The notes: generated by a model from the sequence alone, not told the origin. 64,000 nucleotides of DNA from Hofstenia miamia (GCA_004352715.1 SCFE01000058.1:1-64000), one strand, 5' to 3'. Positions 1-11,705 are shown, counted from the stretch's first letter. A program made the numbers and translations.

Positions 1-1
1 A

Positions 2-277
2 AAGCCAGCCATAGTTGATTGCATTGTTGAGCCCAACAAGGAAGCCAAGATTAATTACCCCGTCACAATCACTACTGCTTCCCTTTGGAGCAAATCCAGC
101 TTCGCCCAATTGGAGAATAACATTGAGAAAAATGATTAAAGACATAAGCAAACCCAAGTGATGGAAGGACTTACAATGGGTGTTGGGTTCTTCAATTATT
201 GTGGCACATTCATCCCTAGATTAGCAGAAAAGCAGGCTGAAATTTCAAACCTTCTTAGTGTGGCAGAAAGACATTAA
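2..277 (+). pseudogene. Degenerate coding scrap, possibly Ty3/gypsy RT/RNase H linker
   Basis: One frame stays open from base 2 to the TAA at 275-277 except for a TAA at 137-139. The part after that stop contains GFFNYCGTFIP followed by RLAEKQAEISNLL. This resembles the segment after the reverse transcriptase in Ty3/gypsy polyproteins (typically NYYRxFIPxxAE, then PLxxLL). The upstream part, ending NNIEKND, is not recognised. The window edge cuts off anything further left. The gypsy reading is an inference from a short motif; a C-terminal exon of an unrelated host gene is an alternative. Confidence 0.3.
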
Positions 278-781
278 ACGTTTTTTCATTCTTTATTTTA
301 TTGCAATTTCAATATTAATTTTACAATTTTATTTCAATTGTAATTAGACAAAATGACAACAGTGCTATATATTTTAGTTTGAATTTCTGCTAATTGGTAG
401 TGTGGTAAAATTAGAGCAGAGACTGGATTTGTACCAGTCAGGTATTTGTTCATATTTATCAGTATGTTTTGCTTCCAAATACCAGTTTAGTTTGTATATA
501 TACAAGTGATTTATTAATTTATATTCTTCTTCAATTAATGTTTACTTTTTACCTTTGACTTTTTATCTTTGACTATTTTATTAAATTATGTGTTTCTAAG
601 TTTCAACTATTTAGTTAAAGGGCACAAAGTCATGGCACAACTTGGCTGGTTTGATTTCCTTTAACTTAGGTTAGGTGTACAGTTAGGGGTGTTGTACTGC
701 TTTTCATTCATAATGAAAATTGTTATTATTGCATTCACCTAAATTTCACGAGATGAGAAATGCACTGAGTTTATATATATA

Positions 782-835
<54 letters not shown>

Positions 836-1551
836 CACATTTCATGCAATGACATCCTTGCCAATCTGCGATTTTCAAGCAAGGATAAGTCAAATTTTAT
901 TGGGAAGATTTCCGAAGTATCAAAAAATCCTGAAAAATTTTTTCAAATATGCGTCATATTCAAATGACGTTCAGCACAAGTACTAGCAAATCATTGGATA
1001 GCAAAATCCCTGAATGGAAAATGGGGTGAAATAAGATGGGAAATAAAAACTACTCTTGCAATGGCATAGACATAATAATTCTGTTCCATGAAAAGCCTGA
1101 TTTTGAGAAGCAGAAAATAAATATTGTACACTAAAATTTGAATTTTTGATAAAAAGTCAGCACACACCACTTTAAGCACTTGTCCTGAATAGTGCAAATC
1201 AATATTATCAATAAAAATCCATTAAAAATCCTATCTTTATCAATAGAACCATTTATCTAACAATGAATAGAAATGTTTATTTGGTTTATAGTTTCGAGTA
1301 TAAAAAATAATCTGTAGAAATGCTCAAGAATCTATAAAGCAAACAGAAGTATAGACCAGATTATTCCCCCACTAATGTGTAAATATAGAAGTAGGCACAG
1401 CGTTTTAAGAAGCCAGAAATTTGCATGTATTGTCTTAACAGTGATCATAACTGTAGAACGAACTCACAAAAATTCTTGTTGTTAAATCTTGTTCGGTAAC
1501 AACTGCGATGTTGTCCAGTTGCCAAGTGGTGTAATAGCAAGTGTATTACAT
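278..1551. other. AT-rich spacer with (TA)n
   Basis: No coding signal is convincing here. A (TA)n microsatellite occupies about 775-832. Short open frames in this stretch have biased AT-rich composition and no recognisable motif. Confidence 0.6.
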
Positions 1552-1833
1552 ATGGGCAAGCACGAATTCAACGTCGTCTCAAATCCGTCAAAGTATGATA
1601 GAGGCACAAGAGGACTGCTTTGTTTGAGTGGAATCGTTGCTGCATGCACTATTTGTATCATTTTCACAATGACTCTCCTTGCGATATTTTTTCTAATTCA
1701 AATTGGAGAGCTAAACAACAATCTCGAAAATTTGTCTGTAAACATGGCAAATATGACTCCAACCATCGCAAAAATGTCAGAATCAATGGATGAGCTAGTG
1801 AAAAAATTGGATGAGTTTAATCTCTTTCCTTAA
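1552..1833 (+). CDS. Putative small single-pass membrane protein (93 aa)
   Basis: From the first ATG (1552) the frame encodes 93 residues. A short basic N-terminus is followed by a strong hydrophobic segment at residues 22-51 and a hydrophilic, heptad-like tail (53-90, ending KKLDEF). Two potential N-glycosylation sites, N60-L-S and N67-M-T, lie after the membrane segment and fit a type II orientation. Codon use is less AT-biased than in flanking DNA, which makes a chance frame less likely. A polyadenylation signal lies 165 bases after the stop. The frame also stays open upstream of the ATG to a stop at 1483-1485, and an AG at 1517-1518 could be a splice acceptor, so this may be a terminal exon. 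No family is recognised and no function is assigned. Confidence 0.45.
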   Translation: MGKHEFNVVSNPSKYDRGTRGLLCLSGIVAACTICIIFTMTLLAIFFLIQIGELNNNLENLSVNMANMTPTIAKMSESMDELVKKLDEFNLFP

Positions 1834-1997
1834 ATTATAATTGTAATTTCTTGAATTTCTAAAATTTGTATGAATATATAATAGTTCTGCCAAATCATTG
1901 AAATATTCTTTAACTTGTATTTAACATGCGTAACTATTTCAATATTATCTATTCAATCTGTTTTTGTCTTATGAAAAATAATGTTATGTATTTTTGA

Positions 1998-2003
1998 AAT
2001 AAA
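1998..2003 (+). promoter_or_regulatory. Candidate polyadenylation signal AATAAA
   Basis: A canonical AATAAA lies 165 bases downstream of the stop of the small membrane-protein frame. In AT-rich DNA this hexamer is common by chance, so its value rests on its position. Confidence 0.35.
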
Positions 2004-3039
2004 GCTTATATTTTCAATGCATCGACAGATGTGTCATATTTTTTAATTATATTTAGTCAATGTCATCTAAAGAACTCTCCACTATTGAGAACTTAATTAT
2101 GATCACTACTATGTGACACTAAAAACCTAGCCATTTATATATATATACATAAATAGAATCCGAAATATTTTATATTGACAATCACAGCATGCTTAGGAAT
2201 TAAAGGTTTCAACTGATTACAATATATTCATCGCATTTTACTCCCTTAATTATAGCATACTATTTGCTTGTGACCATGAATAGGATATACTTTATATAAT
2301 CTCTAACTCTCACCCATTTATTGAGCAAAATACTGAATTTATTGCATAAGAGTGCTAATGATAAAGCAGGTATTGAAATTTTAAATTCGTGAAAGCCACC
2401 GTAATATTCAAGAGACATTATTGTGCCAAACATTAAGGATATTATTTCTTACCTATCTAGCAAATGGCACAACAGCTAAAAATTTATTTTAGTTTAGAAA
2501 ATATTTTTAAATACTTGCAAACATTAGAGTTAAGGAAGCCAATGATTTTCACAAATATTTTTAGTTTCATAGCTGAACAACCGATAAATTTCAAGGCAAA
2601 ATTTGCAAATTCCTTTCTAAAATTTGTTGAAGTTTTTTCCCTATCATATAAATCTTCAAGACTAAATTCCAAGTATCATAGTACAATAATATTTTGTGAT
2701 ATTTGTGAAATAATGATTATGGTCAACTTCTGACATTTGATTGCGCAAGATATTTTAAAGGAAGGCAACACTATGACACATCAGTTTCGAGTTGAAGGAC
2801 GTTAATATTTTAATCAATTTCAAAAGTTCTGACGTCATGCACGACAACAAAATATTTTTTAATTTCAACTCTGACTTTCCGCCCAGTGGTTAGCTTCGTT
2901 CATTGCAAATTTAATTATTTTGAATTTTTGGATGAAGTATTTAGTAATTTTTCTAATGCGCCTGTCTAGGAACTCATTAAGATTTTTTTAGTTTTAATTT
3001 TTAAATCTGACAAAAAACTTAAACTTACCATGCAAAGTT
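2004..3039. other. AT-rich spacer, no recognised feature
   Basis: No homology is recognised. Overlapping open frames on both strands at 2464-2733 have low-complexity composition and no motif. They could be chance or very old coding debris. Confidence 0.5.
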
Positions 3040-4035
3040 TTCTATTTATGCAAATCCGCTTCGATTGCAAGTATTGATAAGGTGCTCTCAATTGCTCTCC
3101 AATTGCAATGCGTAGATAGTCAAACTACTTTGTGTTCTCAATTGCAATGCGTAGATAGTCAAACCCTTTTGTGCTCCCAATTGCTCTCCAATTGTAATGC
3201 GTAGATAGTCAAACTATCTTGTGTTCCCGATTGTTGAGTCCCAACAGAAGAATCGAGAGGACTTCATTATGGAGGGGAAGAGAGGGACCAAACTTCTTTA
3301 AAACAGAATATGGGAATATTGTTGTTGCATGAATTCTGAAGAAGTTTCTAGTGTAAGAAGAGGTTTTAGCCTTCAGCCTACTGAATCATCCTGAGAAGTA
3401 CCACTTTTACAGAACATCCACATAATTTTTGATTTTTGCCGTCTTGGAAATATGTGGATCAAGAACATCACCTTTGTGTAACACAGCAAGCAATATTTGC
3501 AAAGTTGCATGGAATTTGCTCTTAATCCTAATAAGCACACATTGTGGATCTTGAGTCAACCACACATCATTTCCGGGTTGAAAATTTAATCAAATTTGAC
3601 GATTTTTTTCACTAAAAAGCTTACTCAATCACCTGCTACGTGTTGCACAGTGGAGGTTTCAATTGGAATGATTGAGGGCATTCATGCTTTCAGTTAGAAA
3701 CAGATGCGCATGGAACACATATGAATAGCATCGAAAATCTTCCTTGACTACATCCACCCTTATAATCGTCTAATGGCTGACATTCGACTGCTCTGCTATA
3801 GATTGCGTGGAAATTCTAGGATCGGTATTTGTAATGGCTTGCAACTGCCTGATAAAGTGGCCTGTCATGAGACTTGGGACTAGACGTTGCAGTGCTTGCT
3901 TGATCATCGGTACCAGACTTAAAATCATCAGCTATTGGATTTAGGGATTTTGGTTAAAGCAACTATTTCTTTTGACGTGTGTCCAATGCAATTACACCTG
4001 ATAATAGTGGCACGGCGATTTTGCTTATTTGACAT
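3040..4035 (-). pseudogene. Dead Tc1/mariner-superfamily transposase
   Basis: Read on the minus strand from the ATG at 4035, three frames carry a recognisable order of transposase pieces. First comes a helix-turn-helix start (MSNKQNRRATIIRC, then GHTSKEIVALTKIP). Next is a second helix-turn-helix region containing RISTQSIAEQSNVSH and VVKEDF, followed by FLTESMN. Then comes NDVWLTQDP, near 3570, matching the NDRWLxxDP block before the second catalytic aspartate in these transposases. Near 3240-3300 a degraded block ending FFCWDSTIGNTR sits where SPDLNPLDF-xW is expected. Total length (~1 kb) equals a mariner-type gene. Multiple frameshifts and stops make it inactive. Terminal inverted repeats were not identified. 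The family assignment rests on motif order. Confidence 0.65.
3082..3232. repeat. Short tandem repeat, ~50-bp unit, 3 copies plus a partial
   Basis: The unit contains the block AATGCGTAGATAGTCAAAC. Full units occupy about 3082-3131 and 3171-3220. The middle unit (3132-3170) lacks 11 bases, and a partial unit follows. The repeat lies in what should be the C-terminal part of the dead mariner transposase. On the minus strand the units read as repeated FDYLRIAI-like peptides, so it probably arose by local duplication inside the old gene. Confidence 0.75.
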
Positions 4036-5992
4036 AATGTGTTATTTGACCAAAATTTGAAGAGTATATTGTGTACAAATAAATTAATAGCCAACAAATC
4101 AATAACCACAGCTATGCAGAAAAATTCACAGTCAAATTTTTCCCCAATTTAAATTGAATACCATATATATTTCTGCTAGTGTAAAATCATATGCTGTTTT
4201 TTAAGTACTTGAAGCAAGTGAATTTAAATTGTCTAAATACAGTACAGCTTATTAGGAAGGGTCTCATTTTATTTGAACGCAATTTTCAAGTACAAAGGAA
4301 AACAAAAATTGTTTTAGTATGCGTCAAAACTTGTTTTAGTATGTATTAAACCTTGCTAATTTTTTGGCTTGTTTACTTAACGAAGCGTGTTATAACAAAT
4401 GCTTATCTGTGGTTCATTTTGAAGTCAATCTCTGGCCGTGATTAGCTTGTACATGTTAATAAATTGAAAATACCTAAATTATTTTTGCTAGTTTGGAAAA
4501 TTTTTCTATGAAATTCTTAAGCATTTAAAACCATATTTCCTTTTAAATTTAATGACTTGTCTTAGACACTGTCATATTCTGTCAGAGAAGGGATAGTTTA
4601 ATTTAAAATGTGCCTTGCAGTATCTAAATACAAAATATATTGGTACAAAATAACAGCATCTGTCTTGTTAAGCAAGCGAATGTTCTACTGAATTAATATG
4701 GTCTCAGGAGTCCTAATACAAAGGTCATTAAATCGTTACGCTAAGGTCTTCAGTGGTATTTGTGCACTGATCAATGTGTAGTGCTCCACCAAAGGCCACA
4801 TATATACTGCATTTCAACTGTAATAACTTAGACACAAAAAGTGAATCGTTCAATAAGAAGAGCCAAACAAATTTAAATTATATTTGCATACATTTATATA
4901 TATATATGAAAATTCCGAAAAATAATAAAAATAGACCACATTCTAGTACATGAGAAATTCTACAAGTAATAAAGCACGGTAGCCAATTCAGCACAATTCT
5001 ATGCCTGGCATGATATCTGTTAATCCGTCAAAAACAAAGGATTCCGTTGTACAATGTGTATAGACTAGAAATAAAAGTAAGTTTTCTAATTTACAAACTC
5101 AGTGTAATTATGCTATCAAATAAAAATTTTTTGCACACCTAAATACCAACATACATGCAATAACTGAACTACCTATGCTAGTAAGTTATCATTTACTCAG
5201 ATCCTTTACAACTAGTATCAAAAGAAGAAAAACTTTATTCTGCAATTTCCTTGAATGCTGTAAAATAATTCCAACTTTAAATGATAGAAATATTTTTACA
5301 AATTCCGAGTACCAACACTTCCAATGTCTGTTTCAAAGATCACAGAAATGTGAAGAAAAGAAAATGTTAGCATTAGGGCGATTGTTTTTGCCTAAAAATT
5401 TTGCATTTTAACCACAAAAATTGACCAAAAACTAAGAAATTTTGACTTTATTTTGAACTAAAGAACTAAATCACGCTGAGTATGTTAGATTTAAACCTGC
5501 TATAAAGTACAGTTTGCAAAGGACAAAGCATAATTTTTAAGAATTTGAAGATAAAAACAACTAAAATTTGCAAAAAATCAGGTGACCAGTGAAATACTTT
5601 GTTCAAGAATATCATTAGAACATCTGGGTTGAACGTTGATACATATTTTCACAATAAATAATGAATTTTACTAATTAAATAGCCGATTTTAAACGTGTTT
5701 TGGATTGAAGGATGAAATTTTGACCTTACAAAATATAGTAGACTTTTCTTACGTTGCAACCACACTAAATAATTTGCGTTTTTCATGTCTAAAAAATTTT
5801 TTAATGCACTATATTTTGCATTGCATATTATAACTATTAAAATCTGCATATTGATTTTCAATTAAACATTGTTCATATATTATTTCATAAGAAATATTTC
5901 AGAATAGCAACTTCACATATATAATCTCAAATCTGACAAACTGTTAAAATTATAAACTTAATGCTGTCTAATGACAAATTTGGGGTAAACTT
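4036..5992. other. AT-rich spacer, no recognised feature
   Basis: No recognisable gene, RNA or mobile element was found. Open frames of 70-78 codons (5175-5411 plus, 5649-5861 minus) lack motifs and look like chance. Confidence 0.5.
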
Positions 5993-6136
5993 CCCCAATA
6001 CACAATAAAACGTTTTATACCCCTCTTATAATGGTATAACACATTGTAAGACGTCTTAATATACGTCTTCTATACTTCGTATAAAACACTATTTCTAAAC
6101 GTTGCTGAATGCCATCTAGTGTCCACCAAATGATGT

Positions 6137-6455
6137 TCTAAAACGTTTTCTAAACGTCTTCTAAACGTCTTATTAAACACCATTTCTAAACGTTGCTGAA
6201 TGCCATCTAGTGTCCACCAAATAATGTTCTAAAACGTCTTCTAAACGTCTTTTAGACGGCTTCTAAACGTCTTCTAGACGTCTTCTAAACGTCTTCTAGA
6301 CGTCTTCTAAACGTCTTCTAAACGTTTTCTTGACGTCTTCTAGACGTTTTCTAAACGTCTTCTAAACGTCTTCTAAACGTCTTCTAAACGTCTTCTAGAC
6401 GTCTTCTAAACGTCTTCTAAACGTTTTCTAGACGACTTATAGACGTTTTCTAAGT
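6137..6455. repeat. 11-bp minisatellite (CTTCTAAACGT)n, main array
   Basis: About 28 tandem, slightly diverged copies of CTTCTAAACGT / CTTCTAGACGT are present. Because AAACGTTT and AGACGTCT are near-palindromic, the array can also form short hairpins. It lies just inside the left tip of the candidate element. Confidence 0.9.
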
Positions 6456-6762
6456 ATTTTTTAAGCTATTTCTAGGCTATTCATAAGAGTTTTGTAAACA
6501 ATTTTCAAATGTTTATTACAATTTGGTCCGGTTTTTTAATGGTCCACATCAGTGACTCTCTTTGTCAAGCAAATTCAATAGTGCACGAATGCGTTTACAT
6601 TTGTTCATCATGATGAAATCGTTTGAGGAATTCAATAGATTCCTAATATAAACTCTTCATATAATTGAAAGCAAATGTAAATTGAATAATCGGAATACGC
6701 ACATTAACATGAATTTGTGCAAGTCAAAATATAACTGCCACATGTAATATAAAAATAAATTA

Positions 6763-7181
6763 NNNNNNNNNNNNNNNNNNNNNNNNNNNNNNNNNNNNNN
6801 NNNNNNNNNNNNNNNNNNNNNNNNNNNNNNNNNNNNNNNNNNNNNNNNNNNNNNNNNNNNNNNNNNNNNNNNNNNNNNNNNNNNNNNNNNNNNNNNNNNN
6901 NNNNNNNNNNNNNNNNNNNNNNNNNNNNNNNNNNNNNNNNNNNNNNNNNNNNNNNNNNNNNNNNNNNNNNNNNNNNNNNNNNNNNNNNNNNNNNNNNNNN
7001 NNNNNNNNNNNNNNNNNNNNNNNNNNNNNNNNNNNNNNNNNNNNNNNNNNNNNNNNNNNNNNNNNNNNNNNNNNNNNNNNNNNNNNNNNNNNNNNNNNNN
7101 NNNNNNNNNNNNNNNNNNNNNNNNNNNNNNNNNNNNNNNNNNNNNNNNNNNNNNNNNNNNNNNNNNNNNNNNNNNNNNNNN
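6763..7181. other. Assembly gap (419 N)
   Basis: Run of N inside the candidate minisatellite-bearing element, followed by (TA)n at 7182-7201 and 7215-7238. The gap probably reflects microsatellite trouble. Confidence 0.99.
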
Positions 7182-8082
7182 TATATATATATATATATAT
7201 ATTAGAAAGTGACAATATATATATATATATATATATATACGCATGTATGTATATTACCTTAGAAAATAGCGCTAAATTTTATATAGTGTACTACACCACT
7301 AAGGCTGCAAGAAGACAACATTGATATGAAAAACTAATGTTACTTTGTAAACCGAGTTTCTTTACCCAAAATTTCTGAGGCTTTCTTTATAATATTTGGC
7401 CTTGTCGCTTAAATATCAGCAATAATTACAGCAAACACCTGGTCTGTGTTAATTAGGTTAGGTAAATGACTGACGTTAGCCTATTATTTTTTATATCTTT
7501 TGATAAATATCAGCAAAAAGAAACCATTTAAACAGGCGCTTTCAATATTGAATACGTCAAATTAAACCAACATGGGGAATAATGTGAACTAAAATCAACA
7601 CGAGGAATAGGTGTTGAACCAATATAATCGATGCTTTAGATAGTTAATATGTGAATATTCAAGTTATTATAAGAATAATTTATGCAAAGATTTAGCACTA
7701 AGTGAATATTGCTTGTTAACAAGAACAAAGTTTATTGACAATATATTTTTTAACGATGCTTCGAAAATTTGCTTCTAAATTTATTTAGAAAAAAAATGTT
7801 TAATTTAAATTTATTATACGCAAAATTATTAGTGCATTGTTGAGGTATATAAACCAGGAGATTTTGTCAAAATATCAATGCAATTATTTTAATAATTATA
7901 AAATTTTGAATTCGACATTTATAATTAAAGCAATGATAACATGTTTGACATTGATTATTTATTTGACTGCCAGGAAGTTCTATGCTGCATAATGCAGTTT
8001 TGTCTGCTTGTAGCAGAATTATAAAGATAACTTATCAGTGATATTTAAATATGTAGTCTACTAAATGCTTTATAAACGTTTC

Positions 8083-8160
8083 TAAGCAACTTCTAAACGT
8101 CTTCTAAACGTCTTCTAGACGTCTTCTAAACGTCTTCTAAACGTCTTCTAAACTATTTTA
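8083..8160. repeat. 11-bp minisatellite, second array
   Basis: About five to six copies of the same CTTCTAAACGT unit as at 6137-6455, in the same orientation, next to the right inverted tip of the candidate element. Confidence 0.85.
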
Positions 8161-8732
8161 AGACGTGTTATAAGACGTCGTCTAAACGTTTTATTGGTTA
8201 TTGGGTCGTTCTTTAAATGTAAAAAATGTTTCAAATGATATTACAGTTCGACTTTTTTCTCTAAGACATAATTGAGAGCTTTTACTACTTAGTGATCTAA
8301 ATTTGAAAGTGTGTGAAGAGAGTTTGCAAATTCTTACTTGGTGGGCTAAGGAAGCAAAAAACGGAAAAAATCAAATATCTGCCTGCTATTTTGTGTCACT
8401 ATCAAAATATAATTCTCGAGTTGCGCCTGATTGAAGCTACAAGTTCTTCTTAATCTCCACAGGGTTTCTTCAAAATTGTTTGAATTCTTTCTTTTGAACA
8501 TATTTAATAAAAAAAATCAGCATAAGAAATTGTTTAACCATGTGTTCATTATAAGAAGTCCACAACAGAGGAGGTTCACAGCGAATATTATTTAAATACA
8601 ACCAATAAACTCTTATTGTCATTCTTATAAACTCTTGTTATCATTCTTAATTAATATAATTTGTAAGGCTTTTTTTCTTTTGTCGAAGGCCAAGAACCAC
8701 AATGCCTTTTTTACATATCAATATAAAATATG

Positions 8733-9504
8733 CTTGAAATCAGAGTTGGCTGATTATAATCACTGATTATAATCAAGCTCTTAAAATCGGATTATAATCG
8801 ACATTTTTAACAACAAAATCAACAGTTGATTTAGATACATGGTTTACGCGGTTATGCAGGCCTTTCACGTGCAAAATATTTATGACGCGTAAGCACGAGC
8901 GACTGATTTGTTGTGAACAATTGAAATGCGCGAATTGAATGAACCGTGCGCGTGTGTTACATAACATTACATTTTATAGTTGCATGGTGTGTTGTATGTA
9001 CGAGGCTAATGAAATTACCATGATATTCTAATGAGGCTATTCTATATTCTAATATGCTAATGATATTCCACCAGTGTTTCCCTTGTTGAAATTTCTTGAA
9101 AAACATTAAAGAAAATTCAATTTTCAGCAAAATAATTAAAGAAATTACAGAATCATTAAAGATTTTAATGATTTTACTAATAAAATAATTTTTTAAAATA
9201 ATCAAACAAATTGAATTTTATATAAGAATCTTAAAGACAGTAAAGCAGAGCCTGATATGCTACAAAGCTCTCTCAAAAAGTACGATTTTTCATACTTTAA
9301 AACTACTAAAGTATAAGTAGTGTAGGTAGGGCTCACTGAGTCAAGGTCCTTTTTTGTTTTAAAGCTCTAAATGAAACAATAATTGAGTTTTCTCATTTAT
9401 TAGTTTTTCATTGATTATAATCAAGATTTAATTATTTTCTATTAAATTCATGTGATTTGATTATAATAGAATAAAATCATAAATCACCCAACCCTGCTTG
9501 AAAT
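8733..9504. mobile_element. Non-autonomous hAT element (MITE) with perfect 8-bp TSD
   Basis: The element spans 8741-9496 (756 bp). It begins CAGAGTTGGCTGATTATAAT and ends with the inverted counterpart ...CACCCAACCCTG. Both ends carry several GATTATAATC subterminal motifs. It is flanked by identical 8-bp direct repeats CTTGAAAT (8733-8740 and 9497-9504), the TSD length of the hAT superfamily. CAGRGTTGG-type tips are also common in hAT MITEs. Inside there is no transposase frame, so movement would need an enzyme supplied in trans. The exact TSD means the termini are reliable. Confidence 0.9.
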
Positions 9505-9835
9505 CCATGTAACTAAATTCCCTAGGAATCGATTTATGCTATGCACACAGTATAGTGCAGATGATGTATAATCGCGGTTGAGTGCTAACTCATTCACGTG
9601 ACTATCAGAACTTTAATGCGGTTGAGGCTGAGGAATTTTATGCTTGATACATCATTGATTTAATTAGAGGATACGCATTTAAGAAAACTATTACATACAT
9701 GTATTGCACATGAATAATTACTGCATTTGAAATTTACTTATGCAATGCACAATTCTTTAAACATCAGTGAATCGCAAATATATTTGGAATTCGTAGATGC
9801 ACTTGTACATGACTGTTTTGATAATAAACGTGCCG

Positions 9836-10024
9836 AGATTTAGAGGTTGGTACTTTTTTCATTCTTGAAAATCTCAAATTTTCCAAATTTATCTCAAATC
9901 CTTCCAAGAATATTATTTAATGGACACATTTCCCTTAGAACAATTACTGCAAGTGTCCATTCTGAGAAAAATTTGGAAGATTTGAGATTTTCAAGAATGA
10001 AAAAAAGTACCAACCAGATTTAGA
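9836..10024. mobile_element. Hairpin MITE with 47-bp inverted repeats and 9-bp TSD
   Basis: The element spans 9845-10015 (171 bp). The left arm starts GGTTGGTACTTTTTTCATTC and runs about 46 bases. The right arm is its near-perfect inverted repeat, differing by one inserted base and one substitution. The core has a further inverted pair around TGGACAC / GTGTCCA, so the whole element folds into one long hairpin. It is flanked by the identical 9-mer AGATTTAGA (9836-9844, 10016-10024). A 9-bp TSD is typical of Mutator-like elements, but the superfamily is inferred from TSD length only. There is no coding capacity. Confidence 0.88.
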
Positions 10025-11705
10025 ATAGAGTATTTAAATAAATAATCAGTAGAAATCTCTTTAAGTTTCAATTTTTAAGATGTATTCGTTAATGTGTACT
10101 TATTTATTATATTAATACATTTGCAATGTATTATTCAGAAGAAGGCACATGACTGTTTTTATGCATTAATAATACTCTTAAAAATAATTTGAATGCTGCG
10201 CATCTAATAAACGGTTTCAATTAATATATAAATGCAAGTGGTGCAATTTTCATTGCTTAGTGCCATAGGTGCATTTCTAATAAATTTAATGATTAAAAAT
10301 CTCAAGATTTGAGAGGATTCTTAAATGAGTGCCGAAGAATTTAAAACTGTTATCAAACCAATACAATAATTCCATAGAAGACAGAAATTTAATTATGAAA
10401 GTCTTTAATATTTATTATATTAAACAAATATTTAAATTGCTCTTTAGCTCCAAGAATACATATTTTCATTCCTTTAGTTTTCTAATCGTTATATCGATTT
10501 TGGAATTCCTGGATTATATTTAATAAAATGACGTTTTCTTTTATGTGATCGTTTTAAGATTACTATGGTTTCAACAACATATTCATTATATAATAAAAAG
10601 CCATTTCTATTTTCTTTACAAGCCTATTTAAATACGCAATAAATTAAAATATCGTGGGGTTGCAGCTACAGATGAGACTTTTTACAAAACCTTAGACACA
10701 GCATTCAGTCTATCCATCTAATCTTGAAGTCTTTCATCCAATTATGAAAGATTTTGAGGCAAGAATAATAGTTCTAAGATCATTTAGTAACAAGATGAAC
10801 TATTTAGAGCTAGTCTTACTTAGTAAATAAGTAATTAAATCATATATTTAAAATTTCCACAAGTGCCCAGGAATGTTATTTGCGGCTTATCTTTCTTTAT
10901 TTTGATATCATTATTTAGCGTAGTAACAGTTGTTACGAAATAATTATTTTTGTTAGAATCAGAACTACAGAAAAATCACTGCTGGGCTTAGATTTCCGCT
11001 GCCCGCTTTAAAAAAATGCCATTACTTCTTAAAAAACTAATGGTGTTGAAATATTTGAGGTAAACCATTTTCTTAGAATAATATAACAAGATTATCACTG
11101 TGGCTCTAAGTATTTTTATGAATAAGTGTTTAAGAATTTAAGAATTTAATTATTTGGCAAATGAAAGAAATTATGCCAAGTGGAAGCGGTTATTTGTGAA
11201 TCAAAATTTGTTTGAATTTCGATTATGCAATGTTATAAAATGCGGATGTTTAGTCTGATTGTATTGTAGTATCTGAAACAGTGCTTTATTTAGGCCATCT
11301 TAGGGGGAATGTTCCCCTCCTGAAAAAATTATTCCCATATATTACGGACTTATGCGGTCTCAATATACTACATTGCTGTGAAACTTGAGGGCTTCGCAAA
11401 GAAGAAATGAATGCTGATTGTTCTCAGGCAGAGTGTGTGAAATGGCCCGTGGGCACGGCCTTCCACCAATTCCCTGCATACTGTTATACTGATCAGAATG
11501 AAATTAAAATGGCATTATATGATCATGAGCTCAATTGGATTTTTATAGAAGCAGATGGATTAAATATCACAATTTTTACCAACGGAATTGTATTCTTCTT
11601 GCAGGTGATGTTGAGCTTGATTCTGGACCTGTTGACAGTTATGATCAAGGGTGACAATCATTCTGGAACATCAATGGAGACATTAGATCGCATCAATACA
11701 AAGAT
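10025..11705. other. AT-rich spacer
   Basis: No supported gene. A perfect short inverted repeat GGGGAATGTTCCCC lies near 11310. The frame at 11407-11712 (101 codons) has less biased composition and a hydrophobic stretch near residues 57-80, but no recognised motif. I do not call it a gene. Confidence 0.5.

Larger units (their letters stand above)
5993..8205. mobile_element. Candidate DNA element with inverted tips and 11-bp minisatellite
   Basis: The left tip reads CCCCAATA at 5993-6000, then CAATAAAACGTTTTA. The right tip (about 8182-8205) is its inverted counterpart, ending TTTTATTGGTTATTGGG, with two or three mismatches over ~24 bases. Next to each tip is a minisatellite built from the 11-mer CTTCTAAACGT. 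A direct duplication of ~64 bp (6083-6146 and 6174-6237) sits in the left minisatellite region. The interior carries an N gap (6763-7181) and AT microsatellites. No transposase frame is visible. No clear target-site duplication was found, so element limits are tentative. A related copy is at about 50755-51465. Confidence 0.5.

Noticed and set aside
2464-2733. Overlapping open frames on both strands
   Set aside because: AT-biased composition, no motif, no exon or polyadenylation context that supports a gene.
3082-3232. CRISPR-like array
   Set aside because: The repeat is contiguous without unique spacers, units vary in length, and it lies in a dead transposon in a eukaryotic genome. The 11-bp minisatellites are rejected for the same reason.
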